In this document: piece by piece, positions 38,065 to 47,875 of the stretch
Layout: every line of letters starts with the position of its first letter
Position numbering within the stretch: the stretch's first letter is position 1
Source of the DNA: Polyangiaceae bacterium
GTDB taxonomy: Bacteria; Myxococcota_A; Polyangia; Polyangiales; Polyangiaceae
DNA length: 52,408 nucleotides
Direction: 5' to 3'
NCBI GenBank assembly: GCA_025937785.1
Contig: JAICQQ010000036.1
Coordinates: forward strand, 1-52,408
Notes under the pieces: generated by a model
Databases searched by the model: none
What the model was told of the DNA's origin: nothing
Seen by the model: only the letters and a program-made list of their open reading frames with translations
Program-made: the position numbers and the translations under genes

Positions 38065-39873
38065 TCACTCGAGGCCGAACGCTTCCCGGTACTCCGGGCT
38101 CACCCCGCCGTCCTCGTCGAGGATCATGAACCAATGTTGCCACGGGATTTCGAGCTCGCCGAAAATCCGCGTGAGCTCGCTGTAGTACCGCACGCGGTCT
38201 TCGAGCCGACTCGTGCCGTCATAGGCTCCGAATTCGTTGCAGATGACAGGTACTCCGTGCTCCACCGCCCACTTCTTGGCGGTCGAAATCCGGTTGTAGA
38301 GCGCGTTGGCGTTGCCCGTGCGGTAGTAGTTGCGCATCTCGTTCAAGATCCAGCTCTCCATGAACGGTGTGAACCCGAGCTCCGTCGAAGTGTCGGACCA
38401 GCGCTCCGGATCGTAGGGAAACGGCAGATCGTGCGTGGTCGCCATGTTCGACCAGCTGGCGCCCTGATGCGTGAAGATGAACGGGTCGTAGAAATGGAAA
38501 GCATAGATGACGTTGTCGTCGGACAGAGGCTCGCGGACGCTGAGCGGGCCTATACCGTACCATTCGATGTCACCGAAGATGATCGTGTGGTGGTCGTCGT
38601 GCTCGCGGATGGCGGCAATCATCGACTCCGCCAGCTCGGTCCATTGGGCTTGCGTCGGTGCCGTGCCGCTCACCGAGAGCTCCGGTTCGTTCAGCAGCTC
38701 GAAAAACAGATCCTTCCGCTGGTTGTCCGCGAAGTGCTCGGCCACCGCGCCCCACAGCGCAACGGCCTCGGCCGTGGTCGCCGTGTCAGAAAAGTCGAGC
38801 GAGCGATCGTACTGGTGAAAGTCGATGGTGAACGACAGCCCGTTCTCCTCGGTCCAAGCATTGAACGAATCCAGGATCGTGAACAGGTCTTCGTGCAACG
38901 TCAGCTCCAAATCGTCGCCGCTGCCCGAGACCTCTTCCACGTACAGGTCGAGATCGATGGGCAGCCGCAGTCCCCGAAACCCTGCCTCCGCGAGCTGAGC
39001 CACGAACGTTTCGTCGTACACGAACGACTCGAAACGCTCCTGTTCGAGCCAGTTGGTGACGTTGTACCCGCGATCGAGCGACTCCATGGCGAGCGCCTGC
39101 AGGGGGTTGTCGATGCTGATCGACTCGAGCTCGACGATGGCTGGGGGTGCCGGCTCGTGGATCTCCATGTCCGGCTCGACATCGCCTTGCTGCTCGACCG
39201 CGCCGAGGCCGTCGATCTCGAGGCTGCCCGTCTCGCCCGTCGCGCCGCGGACGTGAAAGCTCACCGCCACTATCTGCGTGGGGTCGAACGGCACCTTTTC
39301 GCCCCAACCTTCCTGAATGAACAGCGGTAGGGGGAGCTCGACCGTCTTCCACGCGGCAGACGCCGGGAGCTGCACGCCGTGGTAGTCGTAGTCAGCCACG
39401 TCCGAGGTCTCGAGCCGAACGCTGTGCCCGACACCGCGATAACTGTACTGGAGCGTGGCGTAGGGGCTCAGGTCCAACGGCTCGCCGGCGCTGCCCAGGT
39501 GCGCCCCCAAGCCAATGTACGGCTCGTAGGTGAGCGTGCCCTGATCGAAGCTGAACGTCACCTCGAGTGAGCGCTCCGACTCGAAGCCTTCCCCCGCCAT
39601 GATCACGTCCCCCGCGTCGTTGCGAGGGAACTCCACCAGCGATGCTCCGCCGTTGTCGACGTCGCTGTAGCTGTACCAGTAGCTGCCCAGGGTGGTCGCG
39701 GCATCGCCGTCCTCGAAGTCGTCGATCACCAGATCGAGCGCGGGAACATCGGACGGCTGAGGGCTGGGGGTATTGTCGCCCTCGGGTGAACTGGAACCAC
39801 TATCGCAACCGAAGCTCAGGAGCAGAACGGGAACCAAGGAAGCCAGGAAAGAAGGCGGGAAGCGGGAGGTCAT
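38065..39873 (-). CDS. GH5-family cellulase-like lipoprotein with N-terminal CBM11-like module
   Basis: 602 residues from the ATG at 39873. A lipoprotein signal ends at Cys23 (SFGC, a loose lipobox) with a Ser-rich linker. Residues ~45-225 (LVIDDFEDGDAATTLGSYWY, then IQEGWGEKVPFDPTQIVAVSFHVRG) resemble CBM11/CIA30-type beta-sandwiches. Residues ~250-602 are a GH5 (beta/alpha)8 domain: GFRGLRLPI, FHQYDRSL, acid/base Glu396 in LLNEPE, nucleophile Glu547 in CNEFGA, and a late Trp in WQHWFM. Likely an endo-beta-1,4-glucanase anchored on the cell surface; mannanase or related activity remains possible. Fits with the CBM3-bearing lipoprotein at 23045-27061. Confidence 0.9.
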   Translation of the reverse strand: MTSRFPPSFLASLVPVLLLSFGCDSGSSSPEGDNTPSPQPSDVPALDLVIDDFEDGDAATTLGSYWYSYSDVDNGGASLVEFPRNDAGDVIMAGEGFESERSLEVTFSFDQGTLTYEPYIGLGAHLGSAGEPLDLSPYATLQYSYRGVGHSVRLETSDVADYDYHGVQLPASAAWKTVELPLPLFIQEGWGEKVPFDPTQIVAVSFHVRGATGETGSLEIDGLGAVEQQGDVEPDMEIHEPAPPAIVELESISIDNPLQALAMESLDRGYNVTNWLEQERFESFVYDETFVAQLAEAGFRGLRLPIDLDLYVEEVSGSGDDLELTLHEDLFTILDSFNAWTEENGLSFTIDFHQYDRSLDFSDTATTAEAVALWGAVAEHFADNQRKDLFFELLNEPELSVSGTAPTQAQWTELAESMIAAIREHDDHHTIIFGDIEWYGIGPLSVREPLSDDNVIYAFHFYDPFIFTHQGASWSNMATTHDLPFPYDPERWSDTSTELGFTPFMESWILNEMRNYYRTGNANALYNRISTAKKWAVEHGVPVICNEFGAYDGTSRLEDRVRYYSELTRIFGELEIPWQHWFMILDEDGGVSPEYREAFGLE

Positions 39874-40026
39874 GGGGATGTGGGGTGCATGTCCGATGCC
39901 AACGCGTGGCTTCACTCAAACGTGCACGTCTCGCCCTGGAACCCTTTCCACACCCTTCCCGACAATTCACGGAGGGCTCGGAGGGCATTCGTAGGAGAGC
40001 GGCAGCCTCCACTACCATCCCGCGGG

Positions 40027-40479
40027 ATGTGGCGAGGGCGCATCTGGGCGGCACTGGGATTCTTGGGAACGCTGAGCGTGTGCGGCTGCGGGGTCGGGAG
40101 CCGCACACGAGGTCATCCCCTCCACGGCAGAGCCAACGAGCCGCTCAGCGCTATCGCTCGCTTGCACGGCTACGTCGAGCAGGTCGATGGCGAGAACGTC
40201 ACGCAGCACGGACACCTCTTCGAACTGCTCCCGGGCTGTCACGTCGTTGGCACGCCCCGGACGTGGGGTGGTTCGGGGCCCGACGCGTCGGCAACCGCCG
40301 AAACGGGGCACCTGCGTTTCGTGATCCGGATGCGTGCCGGGCACGACTACGAGGTCCGCGTGATGGTATCGGACGCCTTGCATCGAATCGAAATCGAGAC
40401 CATCGAGAAGGATCCGACCGGCGAGGTGGTGGCGAAACACCTGCCCGTCTCGGATCCCAACCCCGAGTGTCCAGACTGA
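40027..40479 (+). CDS. small lipoprotein of unknown function
   Basis: 150 residues from the ATG at 40027. Signal peptide WAALGFLGTLSVCGC with lipobox VCGC, then ~125 residues including HGHLFELLPGCHVV, TGHLRFVIRMRAGHDYEVRV and DPTGEVVAKHLP. The pattern, with a conserved-looking Cys and beta-strands, resembles many short outer-membrane lipoproteins of myxobacteria. No family recognised. Divergent from the GH5 gene. Confidence 0.75.
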   Translation: MWRGRIWAALGFLGTLSVCGCGVGSRTRGHPLHGRANEPLSAIARLHGYVEQVDGENVTQHGHLFELLPGCHVVGTPRTWGGSGPDASATAETGHLRFVIRMRAGHDYEVRVMVSDALHRIEIETIEKDPTGEVVAKHLPVSDPNPECPD

Positions 40480-40630
40480 GTGCGTGCGTGCTCTCGTAAG
40501 TCCAGCGTGGTACGAGCCCTCATCGCCTCAGCACCATCCTGTCGATTCCCCATCGACGCGACCGGTCGGGAAATCGATCGAGTCTAGAGTTCGCAGGACT
40601 CTACGGGCGTTCAGCGCCGAACGGCTCGAC

Positions 40631-42073
40631 TCAAACGAGGAGCTCGGTGATTTCGCGCGGGGTGTAGCGGTAGCGCGGGTGTCGCCCGGACCCCATGCCA
40701 GAAGCGATGTTGTACGGCTTCAGTACCGTGTCGTAGAGATCGATGACGTTGTAGACGCTGTCGTACCACCCTGGACGGAAGTGACCGTTGCCGCCGGCGA
40801 TCGCGTGAAACACGCCGTCGGGGTTGTGACCGGTGGTGGCACCACCGCCGCCGTAGTCGGTGCCGACGACGACGAGCGTATTGTCGAGCACCGTCTTGCC
40901 GTTCGCTTCGAGGTAGTTCGGATCGTCGAACGCCTGCAGCACGCCCGCCAGGTTGGCGTTGCAGAGGTGCGCATGCAAGCGGCACTTGTCCCAGCGGTTG
41001 TTATGGAAGTAGGCGTCGTGCGGGCTGGTGCCCGGCAGATCTTGCGAGAAGTTGACGCTGTCGCCGAGGGCATTGTAGGTGCCGCGGAAACCGACGTGAC
41101 CGCCTGCGCCGACGAACAGCATGCTCCCGAAGCGCAGCACGTCGCAGCGAAGTGCCAGCGCCATCAGCTCCCCTTGGATCTGGAACGCGGCGGCGAAGTC
41201 TTCGTATTGGATGACGGGAGCGCTGCCGCCGGAGCCGCCCTGCTCGAGCTCGTAGGGAACGTCGGTCCCCGGATCGGTGACGTTGGTCGGCAGAGCACAC
41301 TCTTGCTGCATGGCGTCGTCGATGCCTTCTTCGGCCGGAGCCAGGCGCATTTCGACATTTCGGATGTTGTCGAGATGCACCGCGAGCTTGGCCTTCGACG
41401 CCGCACCGAGCGGCGACGCATCGCTGGTGTAATGCTGGTACTCGCCGACGACGGCGTCGAGGACGCTGCGCTTGACGTGGCGCTCTTTCACGGCGGCCGG
41501 GTCGCTGGGGGTCGTCGGATCTTGAGAGAGTTCTCCGAACAATTGCTCGAAGATGCGCGTGGGCCGGCGCTCGGGTCGTTCACCCGGGCTGCCATCCGAG
41601 TTCCAGTGGCGCGTGTACTGCGAGACCGACCCCGTGCGAAACCACATGCCGACCGACTTCGAACCGATCAGCGTCGGCACGCCGTCTGGGTGCAACTCTT
41701 TCTTCACGAGTTGCTCGAGCGACGGACCAGAAGCTTCGTATTCGCGCTTCTGAGGGTCACCCACGAACGTGACGTCGCCCACCTTGAAGTGCGGCTCGCC
41801 CGAGCCGAAGTCGTGTGAGTGCTTGAGCTCGAGGTTGGTGAAGAACGCCATCTTGTCCGCGAGCGGTTCGTACGGCTCGAGTGGGCCGGCGAACTGCTTG
41901 ATGGCTTCGTCGCGGGCCAGGCCCAGCCCGAAGAACATCGTGATGAGTCGCGTGGGTGGACCCGCGTCTTGGGCGCGCAGCGTGCGCGGGCGCATCTCTT
42001 CCAGAAACGGCAGGCCGACGAGGACGCCGCCGGCACCACGCAGAAACATCCGGCGGGGAAGGATCTTTCTCAC
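40631..42073 (-). CDS. DUF1552 exported protein
   Basis: 480 residues from a GTG at 42073 that overlaps the stop of the DUF1592 gene upstream (GTGA). Starts with a Tat-like RRMFLRGAGGVLVGLPFLEEM leader. DUF1552 features: RLITMFFGLGL, NLELKHSHDFG, KSVGMWF and TLVVVGTDYGGGG near the C-terminus. The family almost always pairs with DUF1592-type proteins in planctomycetes and myxobacteria. The C-terminal half resembles DUF1501/sulfatase-like exported enzymes. Function unknown. Confidence 0.93.
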   Translation of the reverse strand: MRKILPRRMFLRGAGGVLVGLPFLEEMRPRTLRAQDAGPPTRLITMFFGLGLARDEAIKQFAGPLEPYEPLADKMAFFTNLELKHSHDFGSGEPHFKVGDVTFVGDPQKREYEASGPSLEQLVKKELHPDGVPTLIGSKSVGMWFRTGSVSQYTRHWNSDGSPGERPERRPTRIFEQLFGELSQDPTTPSDPAAVKERHVKRSVLDAVVGEYQHYTSDASPLGAASKAKLAVHLDNIRNVEMRLAPAEEGIDDAMQQECALPTNVTDPGTDVPYELEQGGSGGSAPVIQYEDFAAAFQIQGELMALALRCDVLRFGSMLFVGAGGHVGFRGTYNALGDSVNFSQDLPGTSPHDAYFHNNRWDKCRLHAHLCNANLAGVLQAFDDPNYLEANGKTVLDNTLVVVGTDYGGGGATTGHNPDGVFHAIAGGNGHFRPGWYDSVYNVIDLYDTVLKPYNIASGMGSGRHPRYRYTPREITELLV

Positions 42074-43845
42074 AGGGTGCTCCCTGGTGCCGTCAGCATC
42101 GTGCGGAAGATCTGGCTGTGCACTACCGCCGAAACCACCGCTGTCAGGGTGCTGCCGTTTTGCAGATACTCTTGCCCGACGATTTCGGCGGCGGAGCGTC
42201 CGATCTCGTCCCCCGCGCGCGACGTCGCGAAGTCGATGAAGTGCTCGGTCATGCAGGTTTGAATCACCGGGTTGGTCGCCAGGACTTCCATATAGCTCGC
42301 CACGTTGGTGTACTGAGGTTCTTCGGATTCGCCCGTTGGCACCCAGCCGTCAAGCGGGAGCGGCTTGCCATCGGCGTCTGCCTCACCGACGTAACGCCCC
42401 GCCGCATCGAAGCGCGCGAAGCCAAAGGCCAGCGGTTCGAACTGCTTGTGACAGCTCCAACACACGCCGCGCGCCATACGAACCTCGGCGCGCTCGCGCT
42501 CGTTCAGACCCGCCGTGTCACTGTTGAAATTTTCGATCTCGGCCGCGACCTCGTCCGGCACTTCGGCTGGATGCCGGCACAGCAGGCGCTCCATCAAGTA
42601 CTTGCCGCGGTTGACGAAGGAACCGAGGACCAAATCGCCCATGCCGGCGATCATCGCCGGGTGCGACATCAAGCCGACGCGTTCTGGCAGAGACGCCACG
42701 TCGAGCACCTGCAGACCCTGGCCCGGTGCCTCCACGCCGAGCAGCGCGGCGACGGTCGGGTTGACCACGTAGCGGGTCGTCTGGAACAAGCCCGCGAGGC
42801 TTCCTTGTTGGGTCCAGAAGTGATCTTGGAAGGTCGCGATCACCGATTCGTTCAGCGCCGCTCGGTCCGCATCGGTCGAGCCTTCGAACGACGCCAGACG
42901 GGCGCGACTGAAATCGATCGCGAAGGTTTCGGTGAAGCGCTGGGCCTTGGAGTCGGCGAGCATGCGCTGCACTTGTCCCGCCAACACCTCTTGCTGGACC
43001 AGGCTGCCGTCCGCCGCTGCAGCCAGCAGCGCCTCGTCGGGGACGCTGACCCACAAGAAGGACGCCAAGCGCGCCGCCAGTTCGTAGCCGTCGAGGTCGC
43101 GAAGCTGACCCGGCACGCCTTCCGTCTCGCGCTCCATACGGAACAAGAACTGGGGTGCCTGCAACAGGGCCACGAGCGTCCAACGCGCTGCCGAGGCGAA
43201 ATCGAGCTCTTCGGTGATGGCGGTCTCGTACACCGAGAGCATGGCGTTCAGCTCGCGCTGATCGAGCGGACGTCGAAACAGCTTGCGCCCGATTTGCTCG
43301 ATGAACGCCGTGCCGCAGGCCGTCGTGACCTCCGTACACACCCCCAAACCGGTGGCGAGCGCAGGCAGATCGACGCGGGCGCTGGCGGCTTCCGCCACCT
43401 GGAAGTAGGCGAGCGCGTGCTGCTCGACGCTGGTTTGATTGTCAGCGAGGTGCTTGAACACGCCGTCACCCGTATCGTTGGGGATGCCACCGGCTGCGGC
43501 GTCGAGCTCTTCCGGCAACAAGCTGACACCCAGCACGTCGAGGATGCTGTTCCGATATTCAATCTTGCTCAGGCGGGCAGCGAGCCCGACCCGGCTGTGC
43601 ACGCTCGGCTCGCCCGGGTCCCCCGTAGTGCCCGAGGTCGACGCTGCACCACCGGTGGAATTCCCCGTCGCGACCCCCCCATCGGTGGTGGGACCGCCCG
43701 TGGTGCTGGTGCCCGCGTCCGAGCCGCTATTGGCGGCGGGTCCCCCGGATGACATGCCACCGCTGGTATTGACTTCGCCGGTACAAGCGGCGACCAGGAC
43801 AACGCTTGCTAGCGCGACCGCCGCCTGGTGTAACCTCATGAGCAT
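42070..43845 (-). CDS. DUF1592/DUF1588/DUF1585-type lipoprotein with a CxxCH motif
   Basis: 591 residues from the ATG at 43845 (GAGG four bases upstream; a second ATG two codons on). Lipobox VAAC, a Ser/Thr/Gly linker to ~85, then the DUF1595/1592/1588/1585 string: SRVGLAARLSKIEYRNSILD, RKLFRRPLDQREL, LLQAPQFLFRME, YELAARLASFLW, NRGKYLMERLLC and RMARGVCWSCHKQFEPLAFGF. CWSCH is a haem c-type CxxCH site, as in Planctomycetes cytochrome-like relatives. Co-translated with DUF1552. Probably an envelope redox or polysaccharide-related protein, but no reaction is established. Confidence 0.92.
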   Translation of the reverse strand: MLMRLHQAAVALASVVLVAACTGEVNTSGGMSSGGPAANSGSDAGTSTTGGPTTDGGVATGNSTGGAASTSGTTGDPGEPSVHSRVGLAARLSKIEYRNSILDVLGVSLLPEELDAAAGGIPNDTGDGVFKHLADNQTSVEQHALAYFQVAEAASARVDLPALATGLGVCTEVTTACGTAFIEQIGRKLFRRPLDQRELNAMLSVYETAITEELDFASAARWTLVALLQAPQFLFRMERETEGVPGQLRDLDGYELAARLASFLWVSVPDEALLAAAADGSLVQQEVLAGQVQRMLADSKAQRFTETFAIDFSRARLASFEGSTDADRAALNESVIATFQDHFWTQQGSLAGLFQTTRYVVNPTVAALLGVEAPGQGLQVLDVASLPERVGLMSHPAMIAGMGDLVLGSFVNRGKYLMERLLCRHPAEVPDEVAAEIENFNSDTAGLNERERAEVRMARGVCWSCHKQFEPLAFGFARFDAAGRYVGEADADGKPLPLDGWVPTGESEEPQYTNVASYMEVLATNPVIQTCMTEHFIDFATSRAGDEIGRSAAEIVGQEYLQNGSTLTAVVSAVVHSQIFRTMLTAPGSTL

Positions 43846-44471
43846 AAGCCTCGTTGTTTCCCTGATCGGCGCGCACGCGACAGCGCGGAGCTGTGTAGAG
43901 AACCATCCCCGCCTGCGTTGAGCCTGATCACTCGAATCTGCAAATCGGGCGGGTGTCGGGTTGTCGACGCCACGCAAGGTTGACGAACCAAACGCAGCGA
44001 AAGGTCCGATTACCTTCGCCGGCGCAATAATCCAGCGAGATTGAGTCTTTCCAGCCCGCCAGGGGGAGGGTCAGAACTGTCACCTGGGCGGCGCCGACAC
44101 CTGGGCAGCCGTGAGTCCCGACTCTCGCAACCCCAGCTCGAGGGCGTAGCGCCGACTCCAGCACGGCAAGCCGCCCAATGGCGATTGCTCCCAAGACGTA
44201 CGAAGTCTAACACTTCACTGTGTTTTCAGGGAGCACGCTCGGTTTGCCGCGCCGCTGCAACAGGCAGCGCAGCACCCCCGCCTCGCCGCGAAGGCAGTCT
44301 GCTGCACCAACGCCGCCGGGCGAGACGCAGGGGCGCTCAGCGCCGGGAACGCCGAAAAACCAGCGCATCCGTCGCAATCGCTGACGCGCTGCTTGCCGCA
44401 GGGCGCGGCACCAGGTAACGCCCTTTCAGGTGGGCGATATGGATGGGAAGCATCGGAACGGTGGGGACGGC
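43846..44471. other. 626-bp divergent intergenic region
   Basis: Lies between the divergent DUF1592 and DUF5107 genes and must hold both promoters. CACCTGGGC occurs twice as a direct repeat, at 44081-44089 and 44098-44106, spaced 17 bp (under two helical turns). AACAC-TTCACT-GTGTT forms a short hairpin near 44209-44224. Short frames here have shadow-like Arg/Ala/Pro composition and no ribosome sites, so I call no gene. Confidence 0.5.
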
Positions 44472-46220
44472 GTGAAGATCTCGAAGTTGGGCCATGGGGG
44501 GATCCCCATCAGAACGGCCGTGGCGCTCGGTGTGCTCTCGGCGCTGGCCGGCGGCGCGTGCGGCGGCAACGACGGCGGTAATGGTACGGGCGCGGGCTCG
44601 ACCTCGGACAGCACCGCCACCAGCGCCCCCGGGACCCAGGGTAGCGGCTCGATCACGGCCACGGGCACGAGCAGCGTCACGGGCGCTGCCCCCACCACGA
44701 CGGGCGCCGGCACGGGCGGCAGCGGCGTGGGTCCCAACAACACCAACGTGGGGAACGACACCACGGGGGGCGCCTCGACCACTGGGGTTGGGGGTACCGC
44801 GGCTGCCGGCGGCGCCCAGGGCAGCACCACGGGAACGACCGGCGGCGGAAACGGCGATCGCGTCACACGCACGGCATCGACCTTTACGTTTCGACATTTT
44901 CCCATCGAGGCCAACGTCGAGCACGTCTGGTCCGGACCCGAGAGCCCAGCGGAAACACCGCTCAGCACCAGCTACGACACCGTGGTGTTAGAGAACGGTT
45001 ATCTGCGCGTGACCCTGCTTCCGGACTACGGCGGTCGCATCCTGAGCATCGTGCACAAGCCCACCGGTCACGAGCTTTTGTACCAGAACCCGCTCGGAAC
45101 TCCGTACCTGATGTACGATGAGATCTTCTACTACGACTACCTCGTCATCATGGGCGGCATCTTCCCCAGCTTTCCCGAGCCCGAGCACGGCAAGTACTGG
45201 AACCAGCCCTACAGCCTCGAAGTGGTCAGCGAGTCCGACGACGCGATCACGGTACGCATGTCGCGGCAAGACGACCTGGATCTGGCGGCAGGAGTGCCCG
45301 CAGCCTACGACACCGGTCGCACTGACGTCCGCGTCGACCTGGACGTGACGCTGCGCGCGGGCAGCAGTCGGGTAGAGCTCGCGACGACGCTCACCAACAC
45401 ACGCGCCAGCGCCATCCCCGCATTCGAATACTGGACGGTGACCACGCTCGCGCCTGGTTCGCCTCCTGGCGACACGAGCATTTCTCTGAACGCGCGGATC
45501 ATCGCGGACATGGATCGAGTCCACCTCCTCGAAAGCTCGTGGGAGTGGTTCGGCGCGGCAGAAACCCGTGTCGCGGACGAGGTCTTCACCTGGGACAACC
45601 TCTCCTATTTCACGAATTGGGAAGACCAGGGCACCGCCTTCGCGAACCCCAGCTATAGCGCCAACTACGCGGGGACCATCAACTACGACAACGACGTCGG
45701 TATCCTGCGGGTGTCCGACAACGTCGAAACCCCCGGGCTGAAGCTGTGGACGTTCGGTAAGCAAAGCCTGGACATCGACATCGACGACAGCGACGAGTGG
45801 CTGCGCCCCACGATCGAGATGTGGTACGGCATCACGCCCGAGTTCTGGAACCGCGCCACGCTTGCCGCCAACGAGGTGCGGCAGTGGAGCGACGCCTACT
45901 TCCCGACGCTGGGTCTGCAGGAGATCACGGCCGCCAGCGAGTACGGCGCCCTGCACCTTTCTGCTTCGGAAACCGGCACGGACACCATGCTGACGCTGAG
46001 CGCAACCGCGACCCTGACGTTGCCCGATCAAAGCGTGCACGCCATTCTGCGCCTCGACGGCAACGTCATCGCCGAAGAAGACGTGGTCGTTGCCGCAGCG
46101 GCAGCAACCACGGTGAGCGCCAGCGTCCCCGTTACGGACGCGATCGCCGGCGCCGTCTTCGAAGCCGAGTTCCTCCAAGCGGACACCAGCTTGCTGAAAG
46201 GGCAAAAAACCCTGCCCTAG
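44472..46220 (+). CDS. DUF5107-like lipoprotein (galactose-mutarotase fold)
   Basis: 582 residues from the GTG at 44472 (GGGGA upstream); an earlier GTG at 44430 is possible. Lipoprotein-like leader ending ALAGGACGG, then a Ser/Thr/Gly linker to ~130. Residues ~150-450 show a mutarotase-like beta-sandwich: VVLENGYLRVTLLPDYGGRI, GHELLYQNPLG, FEYWTVTTLAPG, and the aromatic-rich SWEWFG. The DUF5107 family occurs with carbohydrate-active enzymes. A secreted glycan-binding or -modifying protein is likely; no enzyme activity can be read. Confidence 0.82.
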   Translation: MKISKLGHGGIPIRTAVALGVLSALAGGACGGNDGGNGTGAGSTSDSTATSAPGTQGSGSITATGTSSVTGAAPTTTGAGTGGSGVGPNNTNVGNDTTGGASTTGVGGTAAAGGAQGSTTGTTGGGNGDRVTRTASTFTFRHFPIEANVEHVWSGPESPAETPLSTSYDTVVLENGYLRVTLLPDYGGRILSIVHKPTGHELLYQNPLGTPYLMYDEIFYYDYLVIMGGIFPSFPEPEHGKYWNQPYSLEVVSESDDAITVRMSRQDDLDLAAGVPAAYDTGRTDVRVDLDVTLRAGSSRVELATTLTNTRASAIPAFEYWTVTTLAPGSPPGDTSISLNARIIADMDRVHLLESSWEWFGAAETRVADEVFTWDNLSYFTNWEDQGTAFANPSYSANYAGTINYDNDVGILRVSDNVETPGLKLWTFGKQSLDIDIDDSDEWLRPTIEMWYGITPEFWNRATLAANEVRQWSDAYFPTLGLQEITAASEYGALHLSASETGTDTMLTLSATATLTLPDQSVHAILRLDGNVIAEEDVVVAAAAATTVSASVPVTDAIAGAVFEAEFLQADTSLLKGQKTLP

Positions 46221-46286
46221 CCGGCATGGGAGCCGGGCACGGCGGACTAGCAGGCTCGGCGGTCACCCGATACCGAGGACCGTGCT

Positions 46287-46901
46287 ATGCTGGCGACCAT
46301 GGTCGCGGCTACCACTCTCGGGGATCTGCAGCCTCGCGTCGAGGACGAGTCGCGGGTGCTGCTCGGTGGCGTCCCGTGGAGCACCTATGTGGTGTTGCGC
46401 GACACCGTCGATAGCCCGGGTCTGAGGATGACGTATCTGGAGGGGCGGCTAGAAATCATGAGTCCGTCGCGCACCCACGAAGTGAGCAAGAAGCAGATCG
46501 CTCGCCTGCTGGAACTCTTTTGCCTGGAGCGGGACATTCCACTGTTCGGGTACGGGTCGACCACTTTTCGCAAGGAAGAGAAGCAGCGCGGTCTCGAGCC
46601 CGATGAATGCTACTGTCGCGGTGCCGATCGCGAGGTTCCGGACATCGCGCTCGAGGTGATCGTCTCCTCACCTCTGATCGACAAACTCGAGGTGTACCGC
46701 GGGCTGAGCGTGCGCGAAGTTTGGCTGTTCAGAAACGGAACCTTCGAGATCATGACGCTGAGGCACGACCAGTACGAATCGATCGAGCGAAGCCAAGTAT
46801 TTCCCGAGGTCGACCTCGCTGCGCTCGGCCGTTTCGCGCTCGCGGAAGACCAGCACGCTGCGCTCAAGGCCTTTCGCGACGAGCTACGCCAGCAGGTCTG
46901 A
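46287..46901 (+). CDS. Uma2-family (DUF820) putative PD-(D/E)XK nuclease
   Basis: 204 residues. Family motifs LRMTYLEGRLEIMSPSRTHE, the ECYC-containing EPDECYCR, VPDIALEVIVSSPLIDKL and YRGLSVREVWLFRNG. These correspond to the Uma2 restriction-endonuclease-like core, where D.(A/L)(L/V)EV is the Asp/Glu catalytic pair. Usually multicopy, in cyanobacteria and some myxobacteria; biological role undefined. Start could also be the ATG at 46299. Confidence 0.85.
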   Translation: MLATMVAATTLGDLQPRVEDESRVLLGGVPWSTYVVLRDTVDSPGLRMTYLEGRLEIMSPSRTHEVSKKQIARLLELFCLERDIPLFGYGSTTFRKEEKQRGLEPDECYCRGADREVPDIALEVIVSSPLIDKLEVYRGLSVREVWLFRNGTFEIMTLRHDQYESIERSQVFPEVDLAALGRFALAEDQHAALKAFRDELRQQV

Positions 46902-47015
46902 CCCACCCCGAGACCTCGACAAGCTCGCGTATTTTCCGTGGCTCCGCGCCGCGCGTGCGCGCTAACGCGAGAATTCACTTTTTGCGCCTCCCCCACACCC
47001 CTTATCTTCAGCGCG

Positions 47016-47630
47016 ATGACTTGGTCACACCTGATTTACGTCGTGTTCGTGGGGGCCATCATGGCCGGCTACTACTTCTTCTACGCCCGCCGCGGCGGCG
47101 CCAACGCCAGCTCGGCAACGGATGCGGACGATGGCTTCGACCGCGGCCGCTTCCACGCGGACCGCAGCGATCCCAGGAAGTTCTGGGCCCAAGCCGCGAT
47201 CGCTTTGTACCAGGACGATTCCGATCCTGGCTGCTGGAAGCCCGAGCTTGCGCGGAACCGCCTGCAAAAGGGCTGGAGCACCGCTGACGGGTCCGAGCTC
47301 GTGGAGTTGATTCAGAGCTACATCAAGGGCGAATGCAACCTCGCGTTCGACAAGCTTCGCATCATTTTCTTGGCGCGCGCCGGCCGCGGCGCTGGCTGGT
47401 TCGATGAGGCAACGTCGTGGGCGTACGCCTTCAACGCGATCACGGAGCTCCAAAGAGGCTACACGTCGTGGGAGCAGCTCCGCGTCGCGATGGATGAAGG
47501 CAGGGCTGACTGGTACGGCGGCAAGGACGAAGTGCCCAAGGCGCAGCGCGCGTTGAGCGATCGCGGCTGGCACAGGCTGCAGACGAACTACATGCCCCAC
47601 GTGCCGTTCTACGGCGCTCAGTCGGCGTAG
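47016..47630 (+). CDS. DUF1266-family membrane-anchored protein
   Basis: 204 residues from the ATG at 47016. One N-terminal helix (HLIYVVFVGAIMAGYYFFYA), then a soluble domain with LIQSYIKGECNLAFDKLRII, GAGWFDEATSWAYAFNAITELQRGY and SWEQL, the DUF1266 (YbeR/YbeU-like) pattern. Function unknown. Confidence 0.75.
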   Translation: MTWSHLIYVVFVGAIMAGYYFFYARRGGANASSATDADDGFDRGRFHADRSDPRKFWAQAAIALYQDDSDPGCWKPELARNRLQKGWSTADGSELVELIQSYIKGECNLAFDKLRIIFLARAGRGAGWFDEATSWAYAFNAITELQRGYTSWEQLRVAMDEGRADWYGGKDEVPKAQRALSDRGWHRLQTNYMPHVPFYGAQSA

Positions 47631-47875
47631 CCCGTGAGCGAGCCAGCGGGCGCGCTGGGTCTGATCCAAACTCTGACTCACGTCGACGTCCACTCCACTG
47701 GACAGCGGCGGATCTCGGCAGGCGCGCTTCGCCGTTCGTCCAGCCGCCTGGACACTCGCCTTCACCGATCGCTGCAGCAGTTGCAGCGATGTCCGTGGCG
47801 TCTTAGCATTCGGCGCATCGAACGACGCTGCATCATAGTCAGCTCACCAACGTTGCCTGCCTGAAAGGTAGTCCG

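Noticed and set aside
44041..44418. 125-codon plus-strand frame in the divergent intergenic region
   Set aside because: Arg/Ala/Pro-rich shadow composition, no ribosome site and no domain.
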